In this document: positions 44,687 through 54,207 of the stretch, piece after piece | Position numbering within the stretch: position 1 is the stretch's first letter | Layout of the letters: every line of letters starts with the position of its first letter | Source of the DNA: Peptoniphilus sp. KCTC 25270 | GTDB taxonomy: Bacteria > Bacillota > Clostridia > Tissierellales > Peptoniphilaceae | Reading direction: 5' to 3' | DNA length: 64,000 bases | NCBI RefSeq assembly: GCF_021012875.1 | Contig: NZ_JAJMZJ010000001.1 | Coordinates: forward strand, 124,001 to 188,000 | The notes under the pieces: generated by a model | The model's input: only the letters and a program-made list of their open reading frames with translations | Databases searched by the model: none | What the model was told of the DNA's origin: nothing | Translations under genes and position numbers: made by a program

Positions 44687-46209
44687 AATACGCCTTGTTA
44701 AGTGTTACAGACAAAACAGGAATTGAAGAATTTGCCAAAGGTTTGGTGGATTTGGGGTATACTCTTTTGTCTACTGGTGGAACCATGAAAAAAATTGCCG
44801 ATGCAGGAATTCCTGTTATGGCGATTGACGAACATACAGGTTTCCCGGAAATTTTAGATGGTCGTGTAAAAACGCTACATCCTAGAGTGCATGGTGGGAT
44901 TTTGTATCGTAGAGATGTGAAAGAGCATCAAGATACAGTTCAAGAGTTGGATATTTCACCGATTGATGTGGTTTGCGTAAATTTATACGCCTTTGAAGAA
45001 AAATTTCATGAAGGAAATCCAGAAGAGATCATGATTGAAAATATCGATATTGGCGGGCCTTCTATGGTACGTTCGGCGGCCAAAAACTTCAAGGATGTTT
45101 TAATCGTTACCGATCCAAAAGATTATGACGAAGTATTAAGCCAAATGAAAGCGGGAAAAGTGGATTTTGAATATCGCAAACGATTGGCGATGAAGGCTTT
45201 TTCTTTAACAGCTTATTATGATTCTATGATTTCTCGTTATTTCCAAATGATTACTGGAGAAAAGGCCGCTACTTATACTTATGGACTAAAGAGAAAATCG
45301 AAGCTACGCTATGGGGAAAATCCTCACCAAGAAGCCAGCTTGTTTGTGGATCCAATGTCCAACAGCTATTTCTCTCATTTTGAGCAATTGCAAGGGAAAG
45401 AGCTTTCTTATAACAATATTAATGACTTAAACACAGCGGTTTGTTTAGCGGCAGAATTTGATGAAGAATCAGAAGGCGTTGTTTGCGTTGGCTTAAAACA
45501 TGCGACACCTTGTGGGGTGGCTTTGGGCAAAGATGATTTGGAAGCCTATACAAAATGTTACGAATCGGATCCATTGTCTATTTTTGGCGGAATCATTGCC
45601 ATGAATTCCGTTGTAGACAAAGAGGCTGCAGAAGAGATGACAAAGATTTTCTTAGAAGTTGTTGCAGCGAAAGATTTTACGCCAGAAGCTTTGGAAGTTT
45701 TCAAAAAGAAAGAAAATTTACGTTTATTAAAAGTTGATTTTACCGCAGGACCTTTAATGGAAGAAATCCGCTTGGCTTCAGGATTGGTATTGGTTCAAGA
45801 TACAGATACAGATAGCGAAGAAGGTTTTGATGTAGTAACCAAAAAACAACCAACTCCAGAGGAAACAAGAGATTTATTGTTTGGAATGAAGGTGGTAAAA
45901 TATGTCCGTTCCAACGCGATTGTTTTAGTAAAAGACGGCGTAACCATCGGCATTGGTGGTGGACAGACAAGTCGTATTTGGGCATTGGAAAATATCTTCT
46001 CCAATCAAAAGGATAAAGATTTTGAAGGAGCAGTTCTGGCTTCAGATGCATTCTTCCCATTTGACGACTGCGTAAGAAAAGCAAATGAATATGGAATTTC
46101 TTCCATCATCCAACCGGGTGGTTCTGTTCGAGATCAAGATTCCATTGATGCTTGTAATGAAGAAAATATTTCTATGGTATTTACAGGAGCAAGACATTTC
46201 CGTCATTAA
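44683..46209 (+). CDS. purH: Bifunctional AICAR transformylase/IMP cyclohydrolase
   Basis: Last two steps of IMP synthesis. 508 residues: MGS-like IMP cyclohydrolase domain (about 1-190, LLSTGGTMKKIADAG, GRVKTLHPRVHGGIL) and AICAR formyltransferase domain (about 200-508, LRYGENPHQEAS, LKHATPCGVALG, DAFFPFDDCV, IIQPGGSVRD). Followed 12 nt later by the purD-purL fusion. Confidence 0.97.
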   Translation: MKYALLSVTDKTGIEEFAKGLVDLGYTLLSTGGTMKKIADAGIPVMAIDEHTGFPEILDGRVKTLHPRVHGGILYRRDVKEHQDTVQELDISPIDVVCVNLYAFEEKFHEGNPEEIMIENIDIGGPSMVRSAAKNFKDVLIVTDPKDYDEVLSQMKAGKVDFEYRKRLAMKAFSLTAYYDSMISRYFQMITGEKAATYTYGLKRKSKLRYGENPHQEASLFVDPMSNSYFSHFEQLQGKELSYNNINDLNTAVCLAAEFDEESEGVVCVGLKHATPCGVALGKDDLEAYTKCYESDPLSIFGGIIAMNSVVDKEAAEEMTKIFLEVVAAKDFTPEALEVFKKKENLRLLKVDFTAGPLMEEIRLASGLVLVQDTDTDSEEGFDVVTKKQPTPEETRDLLFGMKVVKYVRSNAIVLVKDGVTIGIGGGQTSRIWALENIFSNQKDKDFEGAVLASDAFFPFDDCVRKANEYGISSIIQPGGSVRDQDSIDACNEENISMVFTGARHFRH

Positions 46210-46221
46210 GAAGGAGGCGTT

Positions 46222-49200
46222 ATGAAAATCTTAATCGTAGGTAATGGGTCAAGAGAACACAGTATTGGTCAATCCATTGCGAAAAATAAGAATGTAGAGA
46301 AAATTTATTTTGCCCCTGGTAATGGGGGAACCCAGGAAATTGGAGAAAATATTTCCTTAGGAGTAAACGATATTTCCAATTTGGTTGATTTTGCAAAACA
46401 AGTGGGAATTGATTATACCATTGTTGGGCCAGAAGAGCCTTTGGTACATGGAATTGGGGATGTTTTTGAAGAAGAAGGATTGAAGATTTTTGCTCCTTCA
46501 AAGGAAGCGGCTCGTTTGGAAGGTTCTAAGGCCTATGCAAAAGAGTTTTGCGTTCGTCACAATATTCCTACAGCCGATTATTTGGAATCAGAAAGCGAAG
46601 ATACCATTCGTCAAAAAGCTTTGAACTTATTGGAGGACAATGGGGTAGCGGTTCTAAAAGCAGATGGTTTGGCTGCAGGAAAAGGCGTGAAAATTGTCTA
46701 TAGTGAAAAAGAAATCGAGTCTTTTTTACAGGAAGTATTCCAAGAAGGAAAATTTGATTCAGAAAAAGTAGTAGTAGAAGAATTTTTAGATGGATTTGAA
46801 ATGAGTTTGTTGGCTTTTGTCGATGGAAAAACCATCCGTCCTTTGGCTACAGCAAAAGATCATAAAACGATTTTTGAAGGAGGAAAGGGATCAAATACAG
46901 GGGGTATGGGAACCTATAGCCCTAATATTGAAGCAGAACCTTTCCTTGAAGAAATCGAAGAAATCGTCTTAAAGCCTTTCCTTAAAGCTTTACAAGAAGA
47001 CGAAATCGATTATCGTGGGTTGGTATTTATCGGCTTAATGATTGGAAATCGTGGAATTTCTGTTTTGGAATTCAACGTACGTTTTGGAGATCCGGAAACA
47101 CAATCTGTATTGCAACGCTTGGATACAGATTTATTGGATTTGATGATGGCAACTTCAGAAGGTCGTTTGGAAGAAGTGGAAGTGAAAAACAACGATAAGA
47201 AAGTTGTATCGGTTGTGTTGGCCTCTGGTGGCTATCCAGAATCTTCTGAAAAAGGCGTAGAAATCAAAAACTTAGACAAAGCAAAAGAGGTTATGATTTT
47301 CCATGCCGGAACCAAAGAGGAAGAAGGAAAAATTCTTACCAATGGAGGTCGCGTTCTTACGGTAACAGCTGTTGGAGATACTTTCCAAGAAGCCATGGAA
47401 AAGGCCTATAAAGGCGCAGATGAGATTGAATTTAATAATAAGCAAATTCGTCGAGATATTGGTCCAAAGGTTTCTCGTGTATATGTAACGAGAAAAGAGG
47501 GCTTTGATGAGGCGGAAAAATCCTTGAAAAAGAAAATTGAGGAAGAGCTAGGCCTTACCTTGGAAGGATTGAAACATTATTTGCGTTACGATTTAGAAGG
47601 TTTAACAGAGGACGAGGTAGAACGTTTAAGCCGTGAAGTTTTATCAGAAGCTCCATCAGATTTCGTTTATTTCGGGGAAGAAGCCTTAAAAGTACAAGCA
47701 AATTTTGAAAATCCTTTGGTGATTCAATATCTTCCTGGACAGTATGTTCAAAGAAATGCCGGTGTATTGGATACAGCCAATGCCATTTTTGGTCATGAAC
47801 ACTTAAAGAGCCACACGGCAGATGTATACTCTTTTACGGGGAATTTAGATCGCGAAGATGTAGAGAAAATTGAAAAATATCTTGTAAATCCTGTAGACCA
47901 AATGAAGGGCGAGGTCTATGGCGTTCCGACTACTTTAGAAGAAGAAATTGTTCGCAATTTGGAGAATCCAACCATTGAAGGGTTTATCTCTTTGTCTGAA
48001 GAAGAGCTTTCCTCTTTATTAGAAGATCGTGGTTTGGCTATGAGCCTAGAGGATTTGGCCTTTATTCAAGATCATTTCAAAGGATTGGGAAGAGATATTA
48101 ACGAAACCGAACTTGCGATTTTGGATACCTATTGGTCGGATCATTGTCGTCATACGACGTTCTTAACGGAATTGGATATTAAGGTAGAAGAAAAAGTTGC
48201 CCCTTATATTCAAGAAGCATTCCAAAGATATTTAGATACTCGCAAAGAATTAAATCGTACAAAACCAATTTCTCTTATGGATTTGGGTACAATTGTAGCG
48301 AAATATTTGAAAACAAAAGGAATTAAGACAAATATTGAAGAATCGGAAGAAATCAACGCTTGCTCCATTCATATTGATGTAGAAAGCGAAGATCCAGTTA
48401 CAGGAAAAACCGAATCCATTCCTTATTTGTTAATGTTCAAAAACGAAACCCATAACCATCCAACAGAAATCGAACCTTATGGGGGAGCTTCCACTTGTTT
48501 AGGTGGTTGTATTCGCGATCCGTTAAGTGGACGTGCCTTTGTTTACCAAGCCATGCGTGTAACGGGTTCTGGGGATCCACGTCAAAAAGTGGAAGATACG
48601 TTAGAAAGTAAATTGCCACAGAGAAAAATTACCACAGAAGCAGCCAATGGATATAGTGCTTACGGGAACCAAATTGGTTTGCCAGCGGGATTGATTCACG
48701 AAATTTATCACAACGACTATGTGGCCAAACGTATGGAAATTGGTGCGGTTGTTGGAGCGGCTCCAACGGATTGGGTAACTCGTGCCGTTCCAGCTCCTGG
48801 AGATTTGATTCTATTATTAGGAGGCCGTACAGGTCGTGATGGCGTTGGGGGAGCAACGGGTTCTTCCAAAGAACACGACGCGAAAAGCTTATTTACGGCA
48901 TCTGCGGAAGTACAAAAAGGAAATGCTCCAATGGAAAGAAAGTTGGTGCGTCTGTTTAGAACAGAAGAAGTTTCCAAAAAAATCAAACGCTGTAACGATT
49001 TTGGTGCCGGTGGTGTAAGTGTTGCCATTGGAGAATTGGCCGATGGATTGATGATTCATCTAGACCGCGTTCCATTGAAATACGAAGGCTTAACACCAAA
49101 GGAAATTGCCATTTCTGAATCCCAAGAACGTATGGCCGTTGTGATTGACAAAAAAGATTTAGCATTCTTCCAAAAAGCTTGCGAAGAAGAAAATGTAGAA

Positions 49201-51162
49201 TGTACTCAAGTAGCAGAAGTTACGGAAGAACCAACAATGAAGATGGTTTATGGAGATACAGTGATTGCTGAATTATCTCGTGAATTTATCGATACATCTG
49301 GGGTTTCTCGTCATCAAAAAGTAGAGATGGTGGAAGGAAACATTCCTCGCTTTATGGGTCGCTTCAACGAATATGGTTTGAAGGATTTAGAAAAACGCAT
49401 GACCGATTTGGAAGTTTTAAGCCAAAAGAATTTGGTAGAAAAATTTGACCAATCCGTAGGAAAAGGTACCGTTCTCTCTCCAATGGGTGGGAAAAATCAA
49501 GTGACGCCAACACAAGCCATGGTTGCAACGGTTCCTGTTGTGGATCGTAGAAGCAAAACAGCCAGTGCCATGAGTTTTGGTGGAAATCCCGATTTATTAA
49601 AGGAAAGCCCCTATTTAGGAGGCTACTACGCTGTAATTGAATCCGTGGCAAAATTAGTGGCGACAGGAGCAAAACCGGCGGATATGTATCTAACTTTCCA
49701 AGAATATTTTGAAAAATTAGGAGAAGATCCAAACCGTTGGAGCAAGCCACTAGAAGCTCTATTGGGTGCCTTTGATAGTACCATGGATTTGGAAATCCCA
49801 CCAATTGGCGGAAAAGATTCCATGAGTGGAACGTTCCGTGATTTAGATGTTCCGCCTACTTTGATTTCCTTTGCCATTGCACCAATGAACGTGGAACACG
49901 TTGTTTCCAATGTGTTACAAAAAGCGGGCAATAAATTAGGGTATATTCAGCCAAAGATGGTAGAAGAAAAAGTAGATTTGAAAGATTTCTTAGAAAAGGC
50001 AAATCGCTTAACAGATGAAATTGCCAAAGGGAATGTGAAATCTGCCATTGCCATTACCCATTTAGGTTCCTTGCCTCATCTATTGATCTCAGCAGAAGGA
50101 AATGGGTTGGGATTTGATGTAAAATTAGAAGACCTATACAATGCAAAATACGGCGCCTTCCTTGTGGAATATGTAGAAGATTTTGCAGAGGTAGAAGAAA
50201 TCGGTGTGGTAACAGAAAAAGAAATAAAAGTAAATGGCGAAAGCATTTCTTACGATGGAATTTCTCAAAAATGGAGAGAAGGATTAAACGAAATTTTCCC
50301 ACCAGAAATAGGAAAGGCCAGCGAAGAAAAAATTGCTGTAAACAAAACCATTTCTCGTCCAAGAGTTTCTTCTAAGGCAGTAGCGGTTCCTAAGGTTACC
50401 ATTGCCGTATTCCCAGGAACAAACAGCGAATGGGATACAGCGGAATCCTTCCGAAGAGCCGGAGCGGAAACCGACGTATTTGTATTCCGCAATCAAACGG
50501 CAGAAGAAAATTTGCAATCCATCGAAACACTAGCAGAAAAAATCAAAGACTCACAAATCTTTGCAATTCCTGGTGGATTTAGTTTTAGTGACGAACCAGA
50601 CGGATCTGCGAAATTTATTGCCAATGTATTGCGTACAGAAAAAATGAAAGAAGCCATAGACGTTTTATTAAAAGACAACGATGGATTGATGCTGGGAATT
50701 TGTAACGGATTCCAAGCTTTGGTGAAATCTGGTTACTTGCCAAATGGAGTGGCAGAACCACAAAAAGAAGATTCGCCAACTCTTACCTTTAACGACAATC
50801 ATCGTCATGTGGCTCGTTTGGTTACAACAAAATCCATTAGTAATGACAGCCCATGGTTACAAAAAGTGGAGCTAGGAAAAGAATATCGCGTTCCCATTAG
50901 CCATGGAGAAGGTCGCTTTGTAATCAACGAAGAAAAAGCAAAGGAATTGATTGAGAACAACCAAATCGCCTTTACTTACGTGGACAATCCAAATGGAAGT
51001 ACCCTTGATATTGAGGGAATTGTAAGTCCAGATGGAAAGATTTTAGGTAAGATGGGCCATGTGGAACGAGCCGATGAAAATCTGTTTATCAATATTCCAG
51101 ACGTGGAAATTATTCCAGTAATCGAATCTGGGGTAGCCTATATGAAGGGGGAAGAAAAATAA
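46222..51162 (+). CDS. PurD-PurL fusion: GAR synthetase plus FGAM synthase
   Basis: A single uninterrupted frame of 1646 residues. Residues 1 to about 414 are PurD (GNGSREHSIGQSIA, VLKADGLAAGKGV, SNTGGMGTYSP, RFGDPETQ). From about 416 (VSRVYVTRKEGFDEAEKSL) it is the large clostridial PurL: PurS-like N-terminus, YWSDHCRHTTF, HNHPTEIEPYGGAST, GGRTGRDGVGGATGSS and a C-terminal PurQ-type glutaminase (PGTNSEWD, GICNGFQALVKSG nucleophile Cys, ISHGEGRF). It would catalyse steps 2 and 4 of purine synthesis. The junction (near 47461) has no start or ribosome site. AAGGAGG precedes ATG 46222. Confidence 0.93.
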   Translation: MKILIVGNGSREHSIGQSIAKNKNVEKIYFAPGNGGTQEIGENISLGVNDISNLVDFAKQVGIDYTIVGPEEPLVHGIGDVFEEEGLKIFAPSKEAARLEGSKAYAKEFCVRHNIPTADYLESESEDTIRQKALNLLEDNGVAVLKADGLAAGKGVKIVYSEKEIESFLQEVFQEGKFDSEKVVVEEFLDGFEMSLLAFVDGKTIRPLATAKDHKTIFEGGKGSNTGGMGTYSPNIEAEPFLEEIEEIVLKPFLKALQEDEIDYRGLVFIGLMIGNRGISVLEFNVRFGDPETQSVLQRLDTDLLDLMMATSEGRLEEVEVKNNDKKVVSVVLASGGYPESSEKGVEIKNLDKAKEVMIFHAGTKEEEGKILTNGGRVLTVTAVGDTFQEAMEKAYKGADEIEFNNKQIRRDIGPKVSRVYVTRKEGFDEAEKSLKKKIEEELGLTLEGLKHYLRYDLEGLTEDEVERLSREVLSEAPSDFVYFGEEALKVQANFENPLVIQYLPGQYVQRNAGVLDTANAIFGHEHLKSHTADVYSFTGNLDREDVEKIEKYLVNPVDQMKGEVYGVPTTLEEEIVRNLENPTIEGFISLSEEELSSLLEDRGLAMSLEDLAFIQDHFKGLGRDINETELAILDTYWSDHCRHTTFLTELDIKVEEKVAPYIQEAFQRYLDTRKELNRTKPISLMDLGTIVAKYLKTKGIKTNIEESEEINACSIHIDVESEDPVTGKTESIPYLLMFKNETHNHPTEIEPYGGASTCLGGCIRDPLSGRAFVYQAMRVTGSGDPRQKVEDTLESKLPQRKITTEAANGYSAYGNQIGLPAGLIHEIYHNDYVAKRMEIGAVVGAAPTDWVTRAVPAPGDLILLLGGRTGRDGVGGATGSSKEHDAKSLFTASAEVQKGNAPMERKLVRLFRTEEVSKKIKRCNDFGAGGVSVAIGELADGLMIHLDRVPLKYEGLTPKEIAISESQERMAVVIDKKDLAFFQKACEEENVECTQVAEVTEEPTMKMVYGDTVIAELSREFIDTSGVSRHQKVEMVEGNIPRFMGRFNEYGLKDLEKRMTDLEVLSQKNLVEKFDQSVGKGTVLSPMGGKNQVTPTQAMVATVPVVDRRSKTASAMSFGGNPDLLKESPYLGGYYAVIESVAKLVATGAKPADMYLTFQEYFEKLGEDPNRWSKPLEALLGAFDSTMDLEIPPIGGKDSMSGTFRDLDVPPTLISFAIAPMNVEHVVSNVLQKAGNKLGYIQPKMVEEKVDLKDFLEKANRLTDEIAKGNVKSAIAITHLGSLPHLLISAEGNGLGFDVKLEDLYNAKYGAFLVEYVEDFAEVEEIGVVTEKEIKVNGESISYDGISQKWREGLNEIFPPEIGKASEEKIAVNKTISRPRVSSKAVAVPKVTIAVFPGTNSEWDTAESFRRAGAETDVFVFRNQTAEENLQSIETLAEKIKDSQIFAIPGGFSFSDEPDGSAKFIANVLRTEKMKEAIDVLLKDNDGLMLGICNGFQALVKSGYLPNGVAEPQKEDSPTLTFNDNHRHVARLVTTKSISNDSPWLQKVELGKEYRVPISHGEGRFVINEEKAKELIENNQIAFTYVDNPNGSTLDIEGIVSPDGKILGKMGHVERADENLFINIPDVEIIPVIESGVAYMKGEEK

Positions 51163-51245
51163 TTCACCAAATCTTAACATAGGGTTGAATTTTTCTTCAC
51201 AAAAGAAAATTATACTAAAAACTGTTCTTCATATTGTTTGCCTTA

Positions 51246-51281
51246 AAGAGGGGACTTCCCTTTTTTGGAGTCCCTTCTTTT
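51246..51281 (+). terminator. Rho-independent terminator of purine operon
   Basis: AAGAGGGGACT (51246-51256) / AGTCCCTTCTT (51269-51279), one G-T pair, 12-nt loop, T-run. A -10 TATAAT at 51299-51304 then begins the next unit. Confidence 0.8.
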
Positions 51282-51336
51282 TATGGAGAAAAATGGGGTA
51301 TAATAGTACGGAAAAGAAAAAAGAGGAAGGTTTATT

Positions 51337-52902
51337 ATGCTTCGAATTCGAAATATTAGGCGAAAACCATCGGAATCGATGGAAATATACGAAAAAGAAA
51401 TTGGAAAAATTCTTCGTTTGGGAAAAGAAGATTTTACTTGGGAATTGCACCAAGAAAGTTTAGATGCAAGGAAAAAACATGACGTCCACTATATGGGACA
51501 GCTAAATGTGTGGCCCAAAAAGGAAATTTCCAAAAAATTTATTGAAAAGAAGAAAAATATAGACTTTGCCAAGGAAGTGCATTATGAATTTCTAAAATCA
51601 GAAAAAGAAATTCGGCCTATTATTGTGGGGAGCGGGCCTTGCGGGCTGTTTGCTGCTTATGTTCTGGCGAAATCTGGGCTAAAACCCATTCTGTTGGAAC
51701 GGGGAGAAAAGGTAGAGGACCGAATCCATAGTGTAGAAAATTTTTGGGATACAGGAACGTTGAATCCAAAGTCCAACGTTCAATTTGGCGAGGGCGGCGC
51801 CGGGACTTTTTCTGATGGAAAGTTGACTTCTCGTTCCAAAGATCCCAAAGGGAAATTGGTTTTGGATACGTTTGTGGAAATGGGCGCACCAAAAGAAATT
51901 CTCTATATGAAAAAGCCTCATATTGGAACGGATCGCTTGCGGAAAGTGTTGATTTCGTTTCGCAAGGAACTTTTGGCAATGGGGGCAGAAATTCATTTTC
52001 AAGAACAAGTTCTTTTGATTGAAAAAAGAGAAGAGAAATACCAAGTAAAAACGGAAAAAGGAGAATATGAATCAGAAGCCCTTGTGTTGGCATTGGGACA
52101 TTCTGCACGGGATACTTTTGAAATGTTATTTGAGAAAAAGTTGGCCATGGAGTCCAAGCCTTTTGCCGTAGGTTTTCGCATTGAACAAAACCAAGAAGCC
52201 GTAAATTTGCAACAGTATGGAGAAATCTTTAAGGATCAACTTCCACCGGCAGAATATGCCTTGACCTATCAGGCGGGGGATTTTGGTTGTTATACCTTCT
52301 GTATGTGTCCTGGGGGCTATGTAGTAGCGGCTGCCTCTGAAGAAGGTCGGCTTGTCGTCAATGGAATGAGCTATTACAAACGAGATGGAAACAACGCCAA
52401 TGCGGCGATTTTGGCTACAGTAGATGAGAAAATTTTTGGAAAAGGGGCCTTGGCTGGAATGGAATTTCAGCGAGAAATGGAAGAAAAAGCCTTTGTTCTT
52501 GGAGGATCGAATTATAAAGCGCCAGCCCAAAGAGTGGGAGATTATTTGGCAAAAAAACGATCTCAAGGAGAAGGCAAAGTTTTGCCAACTTATGAACCGG
52601 GAGTTTCTTATACGGACTTAAATGGATTGTATCCAGAAGTGGTAAATCAAGCGATTCATAAGGCTCTAATGGGAATGGAGAAAAAAATGAAGGGATTTGC
52701 TGGAGAGGATTCTCTTTTGACGGGTGTAGAAACTCGTTCCTCTTCTCCTGTTCGTTTGATTCGAGACAAAGAAACCCTCGAATCCATTTCCCATGAAAAT
52801 ATTTATCCCGCCGGTGAAGGGGCAGGATACGCTGGGGGAATTGTTTCCTCAGCCATTGATGGAATTCGCGTAGCAGAAAAAATTATAGAAAAATGGAGAT
52901 AA
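51337..52902 (+). CDS. FAD-dependent oxidoreductase (COG2509 family)
   Basis: 521 residues. After a ~90-residue N-terminal region typical of the COG2509 group (LRIRNIRRKP, HDVHYMGQLNV) comes an FAD-binding Rossmann motif PIIVGSGPCGLFAAYVLAKSG with LLERGEKVEDR, then GGAGTFSDGKLTSR and a C-terminal FAD contact IYPAGEGAGYAGGIVSSAIDG. Soluble; natural substrate unknown. ATG 51337 follows GAGGAAGG. The hemerythrin-like gene follows 3 nt after, which suggests a redox or oxygen-related unit. Confidence 0.88.
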   Translation: MLRIRNIRRKPSESMEIYEKEIGKILRLGKEDFTWELHQESLDARKKHDVHYMGQLNVWPKKEISKKFIEKKKNIDFAKEVHYEFLKSEKEIRPIIVGSGPCGLFAAYVLAKSGLKPILLERGEKVEDRIHSVENFWDTGTLNPKSNVQFGEGGAGTFSDGKLTSRSKDPKGKLVLDTFVEMGAPKEILYMKKPHIGTDRLRKVLISFRKELLAMGAEIHFQEQVLLIEKREEKYQVKTEKGEYESEALVLALGHSARDTFEMLFEKKLAMESKPFAVGFRIEQNQEAVNLQQYGEIFKDQLPPAEYALTYQAGDFGCYTFCMCPGGYVVAAASEEGRLVVNGMSYYKRDGNNANAAILATVDEKIFGKGALAGMEFQREMEEKAFVLGGSNYKAPAQRVGDYLAKKRSQGEGKVLPTYEPGVSYTDLNGLYPEVVNQAIHKALMGMEKKMKGFAGEDSLLTGVETRSSSPVRLIRDKETLESISHENIYPAGEGAGYAGGIVSSAIDGIRVAEKIIEKWR

Positions 52903-52905
52903 ATT

Positions 52906-53463
52906 ATGTACGGAATTGAAATATTAGTATATGAACACGATCAAATTTTGGTGTTAACGAAAACCATTCGAAAATGGATGGAATCCATTCTTCACGGAGA
53001 AGAAATTTTGGCAGAAGAAGTAAGGGATTTTATTGACATTATTCGAAATTATACGGACGCTCACCATCACGGAAAGGAAGAAGAAATTCTTTTTTCTTAT
53101 ATGTTAAAGGAACTAGGGCCTGTAGCTGAAAAAGTAGTGCGTCAGGGAATGTTGGTGGAACATGATCAAGCGAGGGGTATTGTTAGAGATTGGGAAGAGG
53201 CACTCAATCGTTGGGAAGAGAACCCAACAGAAGAGGGAAAAGTGGACTTAATTGGTTTGGGTTATTCCTATGCAAGATTATTAGAAGCCCATGCCACAAG
53301 AGAAAATGATGTAGTCTATCCTTTTGCAGAAAGAAATTTATCGGAAGAATCCAAGGAAAAGGTAGACGAATTGAGCCGGTCCTATGAAGAAGAAAAAGAA
53401 AAATTCGGCGTACAAAAAAAATACCTCCAAAAATTGAAGGTATTGTCTGACAAATATTTATAA
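52906..53463 (+). CDS. Hemerythrin-like HHE-domain protein
   Basis: 185 residues, a four-helix bundle with the histidine/carboxylate pattern of HHE/hemerythrin domains: YEHDQILVL, DAHHHGKEEEILF, LVEHDQARGIV and EAHATRENDVVYPFAE. Probably binds a di-iron site and senses or scavenges O2, NO or peroxide, or handles iron. Preceded by GGAGA. The last codons overlap the 3' end of the opposing Rrf2 gene by 6 nt and hold that gene's terminator. Confidence 0.9.
   Translation: MYGIEILVYEHDQILVLTKTIRKWMESILHGEEILAEEVRDFIDIIRNYTDAHHHGKEEEILFSYMLKELGPVAEKVVRQGMLVEHDQARGIVRDWEEALNRWEENPTEEGKVDLIGLGYSYARLLEAHATRENDVVYPFAERNLSEESKEKVDELSRSYEEEKEKFGVQKKYLQKLKVLSDKYL
53414..53444 (-). terminator. Terminator of Rrf2 gene inside hemerythrin CDS
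   Basis: Minus strand AATACCT / AGGTATT (plus 53420-53426 and 53438-53444) with inner CAA/TTG pairs, followed by a run of at least six T. It lies within the coding 3' end of the convergent hemerythrin gene. Confidence 0.7.
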
Positions 53464-53892
53464 ATAATGTTGATTGCTAGCCGTCTGAGAATCTTCGTCA
53501 TCGAGGATATCTTGGATGGTTTTGTTTTTCAAGAAATCCAGAACGAGGGCGTCTAACTCTAGCCAAACAGGACGGGAATGGCAAAGGTGAGAGCGTTCAC
53601 AAAGAGCAACATCAACACATTTCACCAATCGAGATTCATTTTCTGTGGAAGAAAGTATGTCATAGAGAGAAATATCTTTAGGGTCTTTTTTCAAGCGATA
53701 GCCGCCGTTGTTACCACGAATGGCATCCAAAAAATCCATCTTACTCATAAGAGGGATAATTTGTTCCAAATACTTCTTGGAAATATGTTGGCTTTCGCAA
53801 ACTTCTTTTAGGGCTACGTACTGATCGGACGGTTGCTTTGCAAGTTCAATAATAAAACACAGAGCGTAACGTCCTTTGGTTGAAATCTTCAT
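53458..53892 (-). CDS. Rrf2 family regulator, IscR-like
   Basis: 144 residues. Winged helix starting MKISTKGRYALCFIIELAKQ with YVALKEVCESQHISKKYLEQI and GNNGGYRLKKDP. The wing is followed by cysteines spaced C-X5-C-X5-C (CVDVALCERSHLC), the [2Fe-2S] ligand spacing of IscR. So an iron-sulfur or redox sensor is likely. ATG 53892 is set by AAGGAGA; upstream in-frame MEIEGD codons overlap that site. No isc/suf genes are in view. It faces the hemerythrin gene. Confidence 0.88.
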   Translation of the reverse strand: MKISTKGRYALCFIIELAKQPSDQYVALKEVCESQHISKKYLEQIIPLMSKMDFLDAIRGNNGGYRLKKDPKDISLYDILSSTENESRLVKCVDVALCERSHLCHSRPVWLELDALVLDFLKNKTIQDILDDEDSQTASNQHYL

Positions 53893-54063
53893 TGTATCTC
53901 CTTCAATCTCCAATAGTAAAAATAAAAATGATAATGATTTAATATAATTTATAGTATTGGTCTAGTTTATCATAGATAGAAGTTCTTTTCAATCGGGAGA
54001 GATAAAAAACATACATTTAGAAAGAGGAAATGGCATAAATACGAAAGAAATAAGGGAATAGAG

Positions 54064-54093
54064 TTGACATTGTTCCTAGAAATATGGTAGACT
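54064..54093 (+). promoter_or_regulatory. Promoter of rpmG-secE-nusG-rplKA
   Basis: TTGACA (54064-54069), 18-nt spacer, extended TGG plus TAGACT (54088-54093). Transcription would start near 54100. Confidence 0.65.
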
Positions 54094-54100
54094 TCTAGAG

Positions 54101-54180
54101 TAAACCTTCGTATGGGGTGGAAATCCACCAGACGGAAAGAGGCTTTTCTTTCAGAAGGTCTTTTTTATTGAGCAGGTTTA
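54101..54180 (+). promoter_or_regulatory. Leader with mutually exclusive pairings (rpmG)
   Basis: ACCTTC (54104-54109) can pair with GAAGGT (54154-54159), closing a junction with two hairpins (GGTGG/CCACC, 54116-54129; GAAAG/CTTTC, 54135-54152), and is followed by CTTTTTT: a terminator shape. The overlapping TAAACCT (54101-54107) can instead pair with AGGTTTA (54174-54180), past the T-run. The two cannot coexist, which suggests attenuation. No named RNA family is recognised. Confidence 0.5.
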
Positions 54181-54207
54181 TCCATTATTAAGTGTAGGAG
54201 GTGCCAA

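Noticed and set aside
53920-53970. Fur-box-like GATAATGATTT upstream of the Rrf2 gene
   Set aside because: Only one half-site is present without the matching inverted arm; too weak in AT-rich DNA.
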